From assembly GCA_030041435.1 (NCBI GenBank), contig JASHNW010000089.1, forward strand, positions 62,001-126,000: a stretch of DNA of 64,000 nucleotides, written 5' to 3'. A program made the position numbers and the translations under genes. This document shows positions 49,292 through 59,528 of this stretch, piece by piece. Within the stretch, counting starts at the first letter, position 1; each line of letters opens with the position of its first letter. The stretch comes from Acidobacteriaceae bacterium (GTDB taxonomy: Bacteria > Acidobacteriota > Terriglobia > Terriglobales > Acidobacteriaceae). The notes under the pieces were generated by a model, which saw only the letters and a program-made list of their open reading frames with translations, ran no database searches and was not told where the DNA came from.

Positions 49292-52200
49292 GTGATTCCA
49301 TCTCAGCGTGCAGTCCGACTCGGAAATCCGCGTGTGCTCCGGATTCTTCCCGTTCTCTTTCTTGCCCTGCTCGTCATCTTTCTTCCGACGGGGCATGCCC
49401 AACAATTGACCGGCACCCTGACCGGAACCGTTTTCGATACCTCCGGAGGCGTCGTTCCCGGAGCCCAGGTGAGTCTCATCAATCAGGCCAGCGGGGATAC
49501 GCGCACGGCGATTTCGGACTCCGGCGGCCGCTTCGTGATCACGGCAGTCCAGCCCGCCAGCTATTCCCTCAAGGTCGACGCGAAGGGCTACACGATGTGG
49601 CAGGAAGACGGCATCGTGATGAATACCGGCGATCACCGCGATATCCCCAATATCAGGTTGACTGTCGGCAAAGTGTCGAACACGGTGAACGTGGTGGGGG
49701 GCGGGGCGGACGTTGTGCCCACCGACACCGCCGAGATCAGCACCTCGCTGAACGAGAAGATGATTGAAAGCTTTCCACTCACCGGCCGCAACGCGGGCGA
49801 GCTGCTGCAGGTGATGCCGGGCATGGCCCTCAACAACAATGCCGGCGGGCCTTCAAAGACCTTTGCCAACAACGACGTGGAGGTTGGCTCCAACACCGGC
49901 CCGGTCGGCGACTATTCTTCCAATGGCACCCAGCCCAACGGGACCATGGCCTACATGCTGGACGGCGCCGATCTGGTCGATCCCGGCAACTTTGGCACGC
50001 AGATCGCGAACATCAACCCCGACATGGTGGGCAGCATTAAATTTCTGTCTGCCGACTACAGCGCCGAATATGCGAAAGGTCCGGCGATTTTTGAGGCCTT
50101 CAGCCGCAGCGGGGGCAATCATTTTCACGGCGAAGCGTACCTGTATTCGCACAACTCGGCTCTCGACACCGTCGATGCATTTACCAAGAGCCAGGGCGGA
50201 ACGAACGCCAATGAAAGCTTCTACTACATCGGCGGGAACGTCGGCGGTCCGGTTCTGCTTCCTTTTCTGAAGTTGAACCGGGATCGCAACAAGCTGTTCT
50301 TCTGGGGCGGCTACGAGTACATGATCCAGCATCCGGCGGGATCGATCATCAATTACAACGTCCCCACCGCGGCGCAGCTCTCCGGCGACTTCAGCAACTC
50401 GGGCGTGCCGGCGGCAGCCATCAGCACCTGGCCGAAGTTCTACGATCAGCTGACGCAGAACGTGCCCGGCGGGGGAACCGCAACCTCCTTCCCCGTTTCG
50501 GACGAGGATCCGAACATGGTCGGGATCCTCAAGCTGTATCCCAAAGCGAACGAGACGCCCTCGGCCAACAACGGGTATTACAACTATCGCTACGTCAACA
50601 CCTCTCCGCAGGATCGCTGGGAAGCGTCAGGGAAACTCGACTATTCGATCAGCGACAACACCAAGCTTTCGGGGTCGTACACCTACCAGCGGGAAAACGA
50701 CCTGGCCCCGATTTCCATCTGGTGGGCGATTCCGAATACGCTGCCCTACCCGAGCCCGGGAGCTTCGGCCACCAACACGTACGTGATCAACACCAACCTG
50801 ACGCACGTGTTCAACCCCACGACCACGAACGAGACGGTCTTCAGCTGGTCGCACTTCGTCAACCCGTATAAGCTCGCGAATCTTAATGCTGTGTCGCGCT
50901 CTGCCAACAATTTCAACGGGCCGGGCCTGTTCGGAAATACAACCCCGCAGATTCCGAATTTCGAACCCGACTACTGCTGCAGCGAGCAGCTGGCAAGCAT
51001 CAACTATTACCCGATGACATCGCCCACGGGTCCGCTGGGATCCGGAGTGTTCGGCGGAATCAAGCAGGTTCCCGCATTTTATGACAACTTCACCAAAGTC
51101 TTCGGTCCCCACACCATCAAACTTGGCTTCTACATCGACGAGAGCTCGAACCAGCAGAACAGCAACGGGCCAGACAATGGAACCTATAACTTCCAGACCT
51201 ACGGCCAAAACTCGACCACCAATCTGGTAGCCGATATGATGCTGGGCTACGTCAACAGTTACCAGCAGCAGAATAAGGATGTGGCGCAGGATAATGCCTA
51301 TCGCCAGATTTCCTTTTACGGCCAGGATTCATGGCAGGCGACACCGAGGCTAACGATCAACTATGGCCTGCGATTGGACCACATCGGCCAATGGTTCGGA
51401 TTCAACGATTTCGCGGCCGGAAACCAGGTGTTTGTAGCCTCCGACTACGATAACGGAACGAACGCGCCCAATAATACAGGTCTGCTTTGGCACGCGATCG
51501 ACAAACAGATTCCGTTGTCGGGATTCACGAGCCGGCTGTTTTACTACGCACCGCGAGGCGGCCTTGCCTGGGACATCTTCGGCAACGGCAAGACAGTGTT
51601 CCGCGGTGGGCTCGGCGTGTTCCGCTACCAGGCGACGAGCGAGACGGCAGAAGCCGGCAACGGCCCGGCCGGATCGTTTGAATACCAAACCCCCACGGTA
51701 TTTAACGGGATTGCCAACAACACCACGTTCACGCCGCCATCTAGCGTTGCGCAAAACGGCTCCAGTGTCGATGCCATGCAGCTGGGCGACTCCCGCGAGC
51801 CATTCACCAACGACTGGAATGTAACCATCTCGCAGGCAGTTCGGGGCCATTCCGTTCTCGATGTCTCCTATGTCGGCAACCGCAGCGCCAACGAATACAT
51901 GGACGGGACCAACAGCAACCTCTTTAATCTGAATAACGTTCCGGTCGGAGGCCTGTTCGGCCAGGATCCGATTACCAACGCCTACGTCTCTCCGTCGGCG
52001 CCGCCATGCTCCACTACCAATCCGGCCGATGAGAGCCTGTACTGCGCGGCGAACCCGTCGGTCTACTCGCAGACCTACAACCAGAATGACTGGCGTCCGC
52101 TCAGGAACTACCAGAACGTATATCTCATCACGCACGCTCCGTACTCCAACTACAACGCGCTGCAGGTGAGCTTTACCAAACAGAGCGGCCCGATAACATT

Positions 52201-53080
52201 CCTGACGAACTACACCTTCTCGAAGGTTTTGGGAATCAGGGATGGCGGCTCCAATAACGGATCGGGGAACGGCAACGGTCTCGACCCCTTCGTCCTGCTC
52301 AACGACTATGGACCGCTGGAGTACGACCACACGCATATCCTGAACCTGGTTTACAACTGGACCATGCCCAGATGGATTCACGGTTCAGATGTCGGAAACA
52401 GGCTTCTGGGCGGAGCAGTCAATGGCTGGCAGCTTTCCGGCTATACTGCCTTCCAGAGTGGATATAACCTGCAGATGCTCACGGGTGGAGTATTCAATGT
52501 TATCTATCCGAGTGGGTTGACGGTCCCGACGGTGGCCAATCCTAACCTGCCGGACAACAGTCTCACTCTGCCGAACGGGCTCAAGGCGGTAGGCATCAGC
52601 CCATCTACCTATTTCGGTACTTACGCGTACAACGCTTTGGTACCGGCCTTAACCTGCAGCCCGACGAAGAATCTGCACGGCGACCAGAGGTTCAATCCCG
52701 GCTGTTTCACGACACCTGGGTACGGAATGCAGGGACAGTACAACATGCCGTATATGAGGGCGCCAAACTACTGGAACAACAACCTGGGCGTATACAAGGA
52801 CTTTCACTTTAACGAAGCCCGGTACGTAGAGATCCGGCTTTCCGCAACGAACTGGCTGAATCATCCGCTGCGCCAGTTTGGCTTGGCCAACAACAGCGAT
52901 GAGCAAATCAGCTTCGAGGGGATAACAAATGCCACCTGTTCCGGCTGCGTCACCTCCAGTGGCGCACCGCTGCAGGTCCAGTACCTGTCACCCACCAACG
53001 TCAACGCGACGACAACCGGAGCTCCCGCCTTTAAAACGGGCTCCAGAACCGTCCAGGTGGCGTCGAAGTTCTACTTCTGA
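49292..53080 (+). CDS. Oar-like TonB-dependent outer-membrane receptor
   Basis: 1262 residues. A signal peptide ends near GHAQQ (37). A carboxypeptidase-regulatory-like domain (40-125, LTGTVFDTSGGVVPGAQVSL) is followed by a plug (about 130-260, with SFPLTGRNAGELLQVMPG and FLSADYSAEYAKG) and a large beta-barrel to a C-terminal Phe (VQVASKFYF). These receptors import large substrates, often oligosaccharides, with TonB energy. Start GTG 49292 follows AGGAGG by 5 bases. A LacI-like operator upstream suggests sugar control. It ends in a strong terminator. Confidence 0.93.
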   Translation: MIPSQRAVRLGNPRVLRILPVLFLALLVIFLPTGHAQQLTGTLTGTVFDTSGGVVPGAQVSLINQASGDTRTAISDSGGRFVITAVQPASYSLKVDAKGYTMWQEDGIVMNTGDHRDIPNIRLTVGKVSNTVNVVGGGADVVPTDTAEISTSLNEKMIESFPLTGRNAGELLQVMPGMALNNNAGGPSKTFANNDVEVGSNTGPVGDYSSNGTQPNGTMAYMLDGADLVDPGNFGTQIANINPDMVGSIKFLSADYSAEYAKGPAIFEAFSRSGGNHFHGEAYLYSHNSALDTVDAFTKSQGGTNANESFYYIGGNVGGPVLLPFLKLNRDRNKLFFWGGYEYMIQHPAGSIINYNVPTAAQLSGDFSNSGVPAAAISTWPKFYDQLTQNVPGGGTATSFPVSDEDPNMVGILKLYPKANETPSANNGYYNYRYVNTSPQDRWEASGKLDYSISDNTKLSGSYTYQRENDLAPISIWWAIPNTLPYPSPGASATNTYVINTNLTHVFNPTTTNETVFSWSHFVNPYKLANLNAVSRSANNFNGPGLFGNTTPQIPNFEPDYCCSEQLASINYYPMTSPTGPLGSGVFGGIKQVPAFYDNFTKVFGPHTIKLGFYIDESSNQQNSNGPDNGTYNFQTYGQNSTTNLVADMMLGYVNSYQQQNKDVAQDNAYRQISFYGQDSWQATPRLTINYGLRLDHIGQWFGFNDFAAGNQVFVASDYDNGTNAPNNTGLLWHAIDKQIPLSGFTSRLFYYAPRGGLAWDIFGNGKTVFRGGLGVFRYQATSETAEAGNGPAGSFEYQTPTVFNGIANNTTFTPPSSVAQNGSSVDAMQLGDSREPFTNDWNVTISQAVRGHSVLDVSYVGNRSANEYMDGTNSNLFNLNNVPVGGLFGQDPITNAYVSPSAPPCSTTNPADESLYCAANPSVYSQTYNQNDWRPLRNYQNVYLITHAPYSNYNALQVSFTKQSGPITFLTNYTFSKVLGIRDGGSNNGSGNGNGLDPFVLLNDYGPLEYDHTHILNLVYNWTMPRWIHGSDVGNRLLGGAVNGWQLSGYTAFQSGYNLQMLTGGVFNVIYPSGLTVPTVANPNLPDNSLTLPNGLKAVGISPSTYFGTYAYNALVPALTCSPTKNLHGDQRFNPGCFTTPGYGMQGQYNMPYMRAPNYWNNNLGVYKDFHFNEARYVEIRLSATNWLNHPLRQFGLANNSDEQISFEGITNATCSGCVTSSGAPLQVQYLSPTNVNATTTGAPAFKTGSRTVQVASKFYF

Positions 53081-53104
53081 GACAGGGATTTTTATACAAT
53101 CACC

Positions 53105-53138
53105 GAAGGGGCGGTTTGCTCCGCCCCTTCTTTCTTTT
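53105..53138 (+). terminator. Rho-independent terminator after the TonB-dependent receptor
   Basis: GAAGGGGCGG (53105-53114) pairs with CCGCCCCTTC (53121-53130), loop TTTGCT, followed by TTTCTTTT. Confidence 0.92.
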
Positions 53139-53143
53139 GATTT

Positions 53144-54820
53144 ATGTTTTCTTCGAAGCGACTTTTCTGCGTTTGTGTGTTTGCAATTCTGCTGCTGGCT
53201 GGCGGCAGCGTTCTGATTCATCCGCAGGCCCCGACTTCCCCGATCTGGTTTCAGCTGCAGAAAATCCCCTTTCGCCTTGAAAACGATGGGACACCGGCAA
53301 AGAACGCACCCGAGGCAATGGCCGGCGGCGTCGCCGTGTTTGACTACAACGGAGATGGTCGCCCCGATATTTTCTTCACGAATGGCGCGAATATAGCAAC
53401 GCTTCGGAAAGACTCGCCGAAGTATCGCGACCGGCTGTTCCGGAACGACGGCAACGGGCATTTTACCGATGTCACCGATGAGGCGGGAGTTGCAGGTTCC
53501 GGCTACGACATCGGTGTGGCGATTGGGGATTACGACAATGACGGCTGCCCCGATATCTTCGTAGCCGGCGTGTACCACAACACGCTGTATCACAACAATT
53601 GCAACGGGACATTCACGGATGTGACCGCCAAAGCGGGTCTGGATAAGCGGGTCGATCCGCAATATGGACCGCTGTGGTCGGTCGCGGCTGCCTGGGTGGA
53701 TGTGAATAACGACGGCCGCCTCGATCTTTTTGTCGTGAACTATATGCGGTGGAAATACAGCGATATTCCGAAGTGCTCCTACGGAGGTGTGGCCGATTAC
53801 TGCCATCCGAAGTACTATCAGCCCGTTCCCGATCAGTTGTATCTCAACAACGGCGACGGAACCTTCACCGATGTATCGCAGGCGTGGGGGATTCGAAGTC
53901 ATCCGGGCAAGGGAATGGGCGTGGGAGTCGCCGACTACGATCTGGATGGACGGCAGGATCTGTTTGTGACCAACGATACGGACTACGAATTTCTCTTCCA
54001 CAATCTCGGCAACAAGTTCGAAGAAGTGGCCTTCAGCGCGGGTCTGGCGCTTCCCCAGGATGGGGATTTTATCTCGGGGATGGGTCTAGATTTTCGGGAC
54101 ATCAATAACGACGGCTATCCCGATATCGGCTTCGCAGCACTGAACAACCAGACGTTCCCTCTGTACCTGAACAGCGGAAAGGGAGACTTCATCGATATCA
54201 CCGCATCGAGCGGGATGCGCGATCTCACGATGAACATGGCGGGTTATGGGGTGGGATTCTACGATTTCGACAACGACGGATGGAAGGATATGTTTGTTAC
54301 GCGCGGTCATGTCGAGTCCATGCCCATCCCCGGTGCGGATATCGATCAGTTCAACACCGTTTTCCATAACCCGGGCAAAGTGGGGAAGTGGACCGCCCTG
54401 ACTGCGGAAGCCGGGCTGAATGCAGCCGCGGCAGCGCGCCACCGTGGCTGCGCCTTTGGAGATTTCGATGGGGACGGCCGGGTCGACGTGGTCACGACCG
54501 CGCTCGGCGCCGATGCGGAAATCTGGATGAACCGGACCGCCAATGCGAATCACTGGCTGGATATTGCGTTGCGCGGTACGAAAAGCAACCGCGACGGCAT
54601 CGGAGCCCGGATTAAAGTTGTCACGAAGAGCGGCACGCAATACAACCACATGACGACGAGCGTCGGCTATGCATCGTCGAGCGATGGTCCGGTGCATTTC
54701 GGGCTCGGTCCGGATGCGCGCGCTGAGTTGGTGGAGATATGGTGGCCTTCGGGAATCGTGCAGACGCTGCAGAATGTCGAAGGCGACCGGGTGGTTCACG
54801 TGACCGAGCCGCCCAAATGA
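53144..54820 (+). CDS. CRTAC1-family FG-GAP/VCBS protein with ASPIC/UnbV domain
   Basis: 558 residues. The signal peptide is MFSSKRLFCVCVFAILLL. Repeated Ca-binding FG-GAP loops follow, for example DYNGDGRPDIFF, DYDNDGCPDIFV, DVNNDGRLDLFV, DYDLDGRQDLFV, DFDNDGWKDMFV and DFDGDGRVDVV, forming a beta-propeller. The ASPIC/UnbV domain (about 470-555, NHWLDIALRGTKSNRDGIGARI) ends it. It is probably a surface-associated protein; function unknown. The ATG is only 6 bases past the T-run of the upstream terminator and lacks a clear ribosome site. Confidence 0.92.
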   Translation: MFSSKRLFCVCVFAILLLAGGSVLIHPQAPTSPIWFQLQKIPFRLENDGTPAKNAPEAMAGGVAVFDYNGDGRPDIFFTNGANIATLRKDSPKYRDRLFRNDGNGHFTDVTDEAGVAGSGYDIGVAIGDYDNDGCPDIFVAGVYHNTLYHNNCNGTFTDVTAKAGLDKRVDPQYGPLWSVAAAWVDVNNDGRLDLFVVNYMRWKYSDIPKCSYGGVADYCHPKYYQPVPDQLYLNNGDGTFTDVSQAWGIRSHPGKGMGVGVADYDLDGRQDLFVTNDTDYEFLFHNLGNKFEEVAFSAGLALPQDGDFISGMGLDFRDINNDGYPDIGFAALNNQTFPLYLNSGKGDFIDITASSGMRDLTMNMAGYGVGFYDFDNDGWKDMFVTRGHVESMPIPGADIDQFNTVFHNPGKVGKWTALTAEAGLNAAAAARHRGCAFGDFDGDGRVDVVTTALGADAEIWMNRTANANHWLDIALRGTKSNRDGIGARIKVVTKSGTQYNHMTTSVGYASSSDGPVHFGLGPDARAELVEIWWPSGIVQTLQNVEGDRVVHVTEPPK

Positions 54821-54838
54821 TGAAGGCCGTTCTTGCTC

Positions 54839-56527
54839 TCACGAAGGACGAGGCCCGGCGTCATGACGATCGTATCGCCGCACCACGGGCAGCAGAAGCG
54901 CGGCGAGCAGCGTCAGGACACAGCCGGCGACGTAGTCGGGTGTGAGCGCATAGCGGATCCGGATTGCCGAGCTTCCCGCCGGGATGGGCACAACGATCAG
55001 GCCATCGTTCCGGTGAGGCCGGTTTACGATGAGCTTTCCGTTGAGGCTGACGCGCCACGCAGGGTAGTCACGAAGGTTGATCACGAAGTACGCCGGTTGC
55101 GCGCTCAGCACGGAAAAGTGAAGCCGGGTCCCGAGAGAGGCTGGGTCCTGGCCCATCTCAGGTTGCGGCGCAGTGGCGCCGGGCGCAGGGGCAATCCACG
55201 CTGCGGGATTGTCATGGCCAAGCTCGGCGGGATTGCAGGTCGCCGGCGTGTATTCATCGGTCGGGTCATGGAGCGCCCCTTCATGGAAGGCAGCAACCAG
55301 CCCCGGGACGCCGTTGGTTGCGCGGCAGAACTGCCGGTAGAGGCGATTGCCCATCGCTCCGCCGATCAGGCAGATGGCCAGACCTGCACCGATTGCGACA
55401 CTCGATCGACGCGGCAGGCGATGCAGCGCCAAGGCCAAAAATACGGCGGCTGCGGCGCCGAGCACCGCATCGAAGCGCCACGGGAACTGCAGGTATTTGA
55501 GTTCAGGGATCACGCGCCACAGCGGAGCGCTGGGCGCCGTGAGCAGGAATAACAGTGCGGCGGTCAGGAGCAGAAGAGCCAGCTCTGCAAGCCTGCGCGA
55601 TTCGCCGCGTCCGTTGCGGTCTCCCTCTGCGCGGCCGCTGACCGACAGGGCGCCGAACACGACGATACAGAGAAGAAGAGAGGCCGAGCAGAAGGAAGCG
55701 GTGCGAAGGATCGCGATATGCGAGGCGGTGCCCGTATGCCCAAAGAAAAAATTGGCAGGATAGCTGGTGGCCGGGACATTCTCCATGTCGATGTGAAGCC
55801 ATCGCTGCTCCACGGAGGCGGGAATGAGGTAGAAGCCGGAAAGCGCCAGACCGAGGCAAACACCGGCAACGGCTTTTGCAGCGTCGGTCAGGGCATCGCG
55901 GCGTTGCCGGAGCCTGACCCACGACCAGGCAACGCGCACCATCGCCAGCAGCGCAATTGAATAACACCCCATCACGGCGGCGGGATCGTCGGTCAGCCAC
56001 AGCAGAGCTACAGGCATGGCAATGCCGGTAATCGTTAGCCGCCGCCGCAAGATCGACAACAGCAGGAGCGGGATCCAGGCGGCTGCCAGCAGCTCGGCAT
56101 ACGCGCTGCGCTCAAAGAAGGTGAAGAGCATGTAGGGATGCACCATGTAGAAGCAGGCCGCCACCAGTGCGCCGGCTGCGGCGGTCCATTCTCGCGCCAG
56201 CCTGTACATGGTGAAGCCGCAGGCGCACAGCGCCATCCAGATAAAAACGATGGGAACAGCCGCCCACGGCAGCATGACGCCCAGCACAGCGCCGAGAGCC
56301 CAGGATAAGGGCGGGTAGAAGACAAAGCGCGGCTCGCCGGAGTTCCACGCCGAAGTGAATTCCCAGCGAGGGAACGCCACGCCCTGCTCCCACTGCGATC
56401 GGACCTCGAGCCAGTTCAGCAGATGGAACGCAGAGTCATGCCCGCACGAAGGCCCGCGCACCACGAGCGGCAGCACGGCCAGCAAAGCTGCAGCGGGGAT
56501 GACGGCCAGAAAAAGGCGATTTCGCAT
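54839..56527 (-). CDS. Polytopic membrane protein, GT-C/PTPS-related type
   Basis: 562 residues with about 10-12 transmembrane segments. After TM1 comes CGHDSAFHLLNWLEV, and then FPRWEFTSAWNSGEPRFVFYPPLSW, the pattern of membrane proteins annotated as 6-pyruvoyl-tetrahydropterin-synthase-related or YfhO-like. A periplasmic C-terminal part follows. A glycosyltransferase-like role in the envelope is possible but not shown. It converges with the CRTAC1 gene with 18 bases between. Confidence 0.78.
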   Translation of the reverse strand: MRNRLFLAVIPAAALLAVLPLVVRGPSCGHDSAFHLLNWLEVRSQWEQGVAFPRWEFTSAWNSGEPRFVFYPPLSWALGAVLGVMLPWAAVPIVFIWMALCACGFTMYRLAREWTAAAGALVAACFYMVHPYMLFTFFERSAYAELLAAAWIPLLLLSILRRRLTITGIAMPVALLWLTDDPAAVMGCYSIALLAMVRVAWSWVRLRQRRDALTDAAKAVAGVCLGLALSGFYLIPASVEQRWLHIDMENVPATSYPANFFFGHTGTASHIAILRTASFCSASLLLCIVVFGALSVSGRAEGDRNGRGESRRLAELALLLLTAALLFLLTAPSAPLWRVIPELKYLQFPWRFDAVLGAAAAVFLALALHRLPRRSSVAIGAGLAICLIGGAMGNRLYRQFCRATNGVPGLVAAFHEGALHDPTDEYTPATCNPAELGHDNPAAWIAPAPGATAPQPEMGQDPASLGTRLHFSVLSAQPAYFVINLRDYPAWRVSLNGKLIVNRPHRNDGLIVVPIPAGSSAIRIRYALTPDYVAGCVLTLLAALLLPVVRRYDRHDAGPRPS

Positions 56528-56552
56528 GTCTGCCGGTGCGGGGTCCTGGTGA

Positions 56553-58922
56553 TTACAGACGGGTATGCACAGCTACACCACTGTAGTTCACTCGGCGGCC
56601 TCCTCTCGTTTCCGCCTCGCCGATTCCCCGGCTTGGGCCGACCACCGTGACCAAAAACTGCCGATCCTGCTGCAGGCCCGGGAACTGACCCTGCCGCGCG
56701 CCCAGAGTCAGCTCGCGCGAGGCATCATCCCAGTGCATCGGCAGCCACGCGTACTGGCCTTTTTCATAGGCGTATGTCAGACCGTCGTCTGCGTACAGGC
56801 TGGCGTCGCCGTCGTTCCCCGGATAGATGCGCAGTTCGATCGGGGCATCGGGATACTCTCCTGTATATTCCTCTTCCGGACCCATGGGCACGATGCTGCC
56901 CGCGCGCACGAACAGAGGCAGCGTTGCGAGAGTTACTGCCCGATGAACAATCCGGCCGCCGGCGTAGCGCTGTCCGGTCCAAAAGTCATACCAGTCCGTT
57001 CCCCTGGGCAGGTACACATCCCGCGACGCAGCTCCCGCCGCCGTTACCGGCGCTACCAGCAGCGACGGGCCGAACATGTACTCGTTGCTGATATCCAGCG
57101 CCTGAGGATCGGAGGGGAAATCGAATACCAGGGCCCGCATGGGCGTGTAACCGTCCAGCGTCGTGCGAGCGGCCATCGTATAGATGTAGGGCATCAGGCG
57201 GTAGCGAAGGCGATCGTAAAGAGTAAGGATCTTCTGCGCCTCCGGTCCATAGGACCAGAGCTCATTGCTTTCGCGGGCGCCATGAGCGCGAAAGACGGGA
57301 CAGAAGGCGCCGAACTCGAACCAGCGAACAAATAACTCGCGGTAAGCCGGATCCGCGGTGCGGCCTCCCACGAATCCGCCAATGTCGCTGGTCCAGTAAG
57401 GCAGACCAGTCAGTGAATAATTCAGGGCTGCGGGAATCTGCCGCCTCAGGACATCGAATGTGGTGACTGTGTCTCCCGACCACACGGACGCCGCGTTTCT
57501 CTGCATTCCGGTGAACGCGGAGCGCGTCAGGATGAACACGCGTTTGTTGTCCGGCTGGCTGCGTTGGCCGTCATAGATGGACTGGGTGGTCATCAGCGGA
57601 TACATATTTGCGAACTTCGATCCGTCGCCCAGCGCAGTCCGGGCTCCGGCCAGCATCGGCCCGTGCTCTTCCGCATAGAGATCGGCGGGTTCGGTCGAGT
57701 CCATCCAAAAGGCATCGACGCCGATGTCATACAGCGACTTCTCCACCTGCTCCCAGTAGAGGTGGCGTGCGTCGGGGTTGAGTGCGTCATACAGTCGGGC
57801 TCCGGAAAGGTAGGCGGGCAGGGGATTGGGGCCGGGCGTAACAAAATAGCCGTGCGACTGCATTTGCTCGAAGTTCTCGCTGCCGGGCTGGAACAGCGGC
57901 CAGATCGAAGCCATCAGATGGATATGCTCGTCGTGGAGGCGCTGCACCATCGACGCCGGGTCGGGGTAATTCGGGTTAAAGACGCGGGAACCGAACTCCG
58001 TCTCCCAGCCCGCGTCCAGCACGATGTTATCCAGCGGAATATGCAGCGCGCGATAGTGTGCGGCCACATCGAGCAGTTCTTCGCTGCTTGCATAGGCCAG
58101 CTTCGACTGCCAATAGCCGTAAGCCCAGCGCGGAAACAACGGCACTTCGCCGCTCAGCCGGCGGTATCCAGCGATGATTTTGTCGACCGCTGGCCCTTCG
58201 ATGAAATAGTAGTCCACAGCGTCGGCATCATTGGACTGGAAAGTAACGACCTGGCGGAAGCGGTTATTCCAGTTCGTGACCGAGGCGCTGTTCCACAGCA
58301 CGCCGTAGCCTTTGGATGAAACAAAGAAGGGAATCGAGATATTTGTATTGTCCTGAGAGAGGATCAGTTGGGTATTTCGCTCGTCCATGAGGCCGGTCTG
58401 ATGCTGGCCAAGGCCGTAGAGTCTTTCGTCCGGGGTGAGGGAGAACCATACCGAGGCAGAATGCGCAGGCTGCCCATCCGTCACCGTGGGGACAATCCTG
58501 CGCGGAAAAGGCCAGGCTGTCTCGGTCAGCAGGTGTTCTCCGTATCGGCTGAAACTGACTGCCGAACTGTTTTTGTCGACGTCAACGCGCAGATCGGCCG
58601 CGACGATCTCAACCGAGCTGCCGGAATCGTAAACGGAAAATGGAGTGGCGGGGCAGACGGAATCGGACAGCGCCGGATTGCTGAGGTCGGGAACGGACGG
58701 TACGGTAACAAAGCTGATCCGGACGATGTCGCCGCCGCACGGCTTGATGCGCAGCGTCCCCGTAGTCAGATGAAGGAGCTCTGCATCGGAAGTTTGTTGC
58801 TCGCTCAGCACAACGTCCGGATGGGGAGCCGGCTGCTGCGCACAGGCTGCCGCGCCGTACGCGATCACAGCATATGCCACTGCCCGCAGCCACAACTTCC
58901 GGCCGCTGGTTGTTTTTGTCAT
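56553..58922 (-). CDS. Secreted GH31 alpha-glycosidase
   Basis: 789 residues. A lipoprotein-like or secretory N-terminus (AVIAYGAAACAQQ) is followed by a galactose-mutarotase-like N-domain, the GH31 barrel and beta-domains. The nucleophile Asp408 is in DAFWMDSTEP, and the acid/base Asp484 in WSGDT. YGLGQHQTGLMD and RWAYGYWQSK are family blocks. It releases alpha-glucose or alpha-xylose from oligosaccharides in the periplasm or on the surface. ATG 58922 follows GAGGAG. It is next to the TonB receptor and CRTAC1 region, fitting polysaccharide use. Confidence 0.92.
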   Translation of the reverse strand: MTKTTSGRKLWLRAVAYAVIAYGAAACAQQPAPHPDVVLSEQQTSDAELLHLTTGTLRIKPCGGDIVRISFVTVPSVPDLSNPALSDSVCPATPFSVYDSGSSVEIVAADLRVDVDKNSSAVSFSRYGEHLLTETAWPFPRRIVPTVTDGQPAHSASVWFSLTPDERLYGLGQHQTGLMDERNTQLILSQDNTNISIPFFVSSKGYGVLWNSASVTNWNNRFRQVVTFQSNDADAVDYYFIEGPAVDKIIAGYRRLSGEVPLFPRWAYGYWQSKLAYASSEELLDVAAHYRALHIPLDNIVLDAGWETEFGSRVFNPNYPDPASMVQRLHDEHIHLMASIWPLFQPGSENFEQMQSHGYFVTPGPNPLPAYLSGARLYDALNPDARHLYWEQVEKSLYDIGVDAFWMDSTEPADLYAEEHGPMLAGARTALGDGSKFANMYPLMTTQSIYDGQRSQPDNKRVFILTRSAFTGMQRNAASVWSGDTVTTFDVLRRQIPAALNYSLTGLPYWTSDIGGFVGGRTADPAYRELFVRWFEFGAFCPVFRAHGARESNELWSYGPEAQKILTLYDRLRYRLMPYIYTMAARTTLDGYTPMRALVFDFPSDPQALDISNEYMFGPSLLVAPVTAAGAASRDVYLPRGTDWYDFWTGQRYAGGRIVHRAVTLATLPLFVRAGSIVPMGPEEEYTGEYPDAPIELRIYPGNDGDASLYADDGLTYAYEKGQYAWLPMHWDDASRELTLGARQGQFPGLQQDRQFLVTVVGPSRGIGEAETRGGRRVNYSGVAVHTRL

Positions 58923-59528
58923 TCCATCTCCTCAGGCGCTTTCGTGGTCATATACGGATCGGGACTGGTAGGGCGGGCGAGGCGCCGGCGCGCTCGCAGG
59001 ATTTCCAGCCCGATACTGGACCGGGGATCCGCATCCCCGGCAAGGAGATTAACAGCTCGGCAGGCTACTACCTGCCAGCGCCGGGTGCTGCTCCACGCTT
59101 TCCGATTTCCGCCTCGACCCGTCCCCATCCTTGTCGGCCCGGCACCCCCCGGAGATACCACCCGCTCGCCTGGTCGACGGGCAGCAGCTTCACGCAGCAG
59201 AGATACGTTCTTTAAAGAAACGCCTGCCGATGGCTCGTGCAAGGTTCGATACGGTAGCGAGCGCGTCTGGTAAGCGAAGGTCTTTGTTTTCTTATCTGAA
59301 TTCTCCAGTAGCTTACGCAGGTTGCACCCGGCGATTGATCGCGTCTCGGGTGGGGAAGTAGAATCGGTTGAGGAAAGAAACGAAGTTGCGACACGGGTCG
59401 TCTTTGCTGGGCATCCCCCAGATCCTAAGGGCACTTGATCGCGTGAACGATGAGAGCCCTGACGACAGGCGTGCTGCCTGCCGTCGGCCATCCCCCAGGG
59501 TCATTGCAGCGGGTTACAGGTGAGATAG
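58923..59528. other. Intergenic region between GH31 and a putative regulator
   Basis: About 600 bases with divergent promoters expected. I see no supported gene; the only structure is a short inverted repeat near 59460-59485 (CGACAGGC...GCCTGCCG). Confidence 0.45.
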
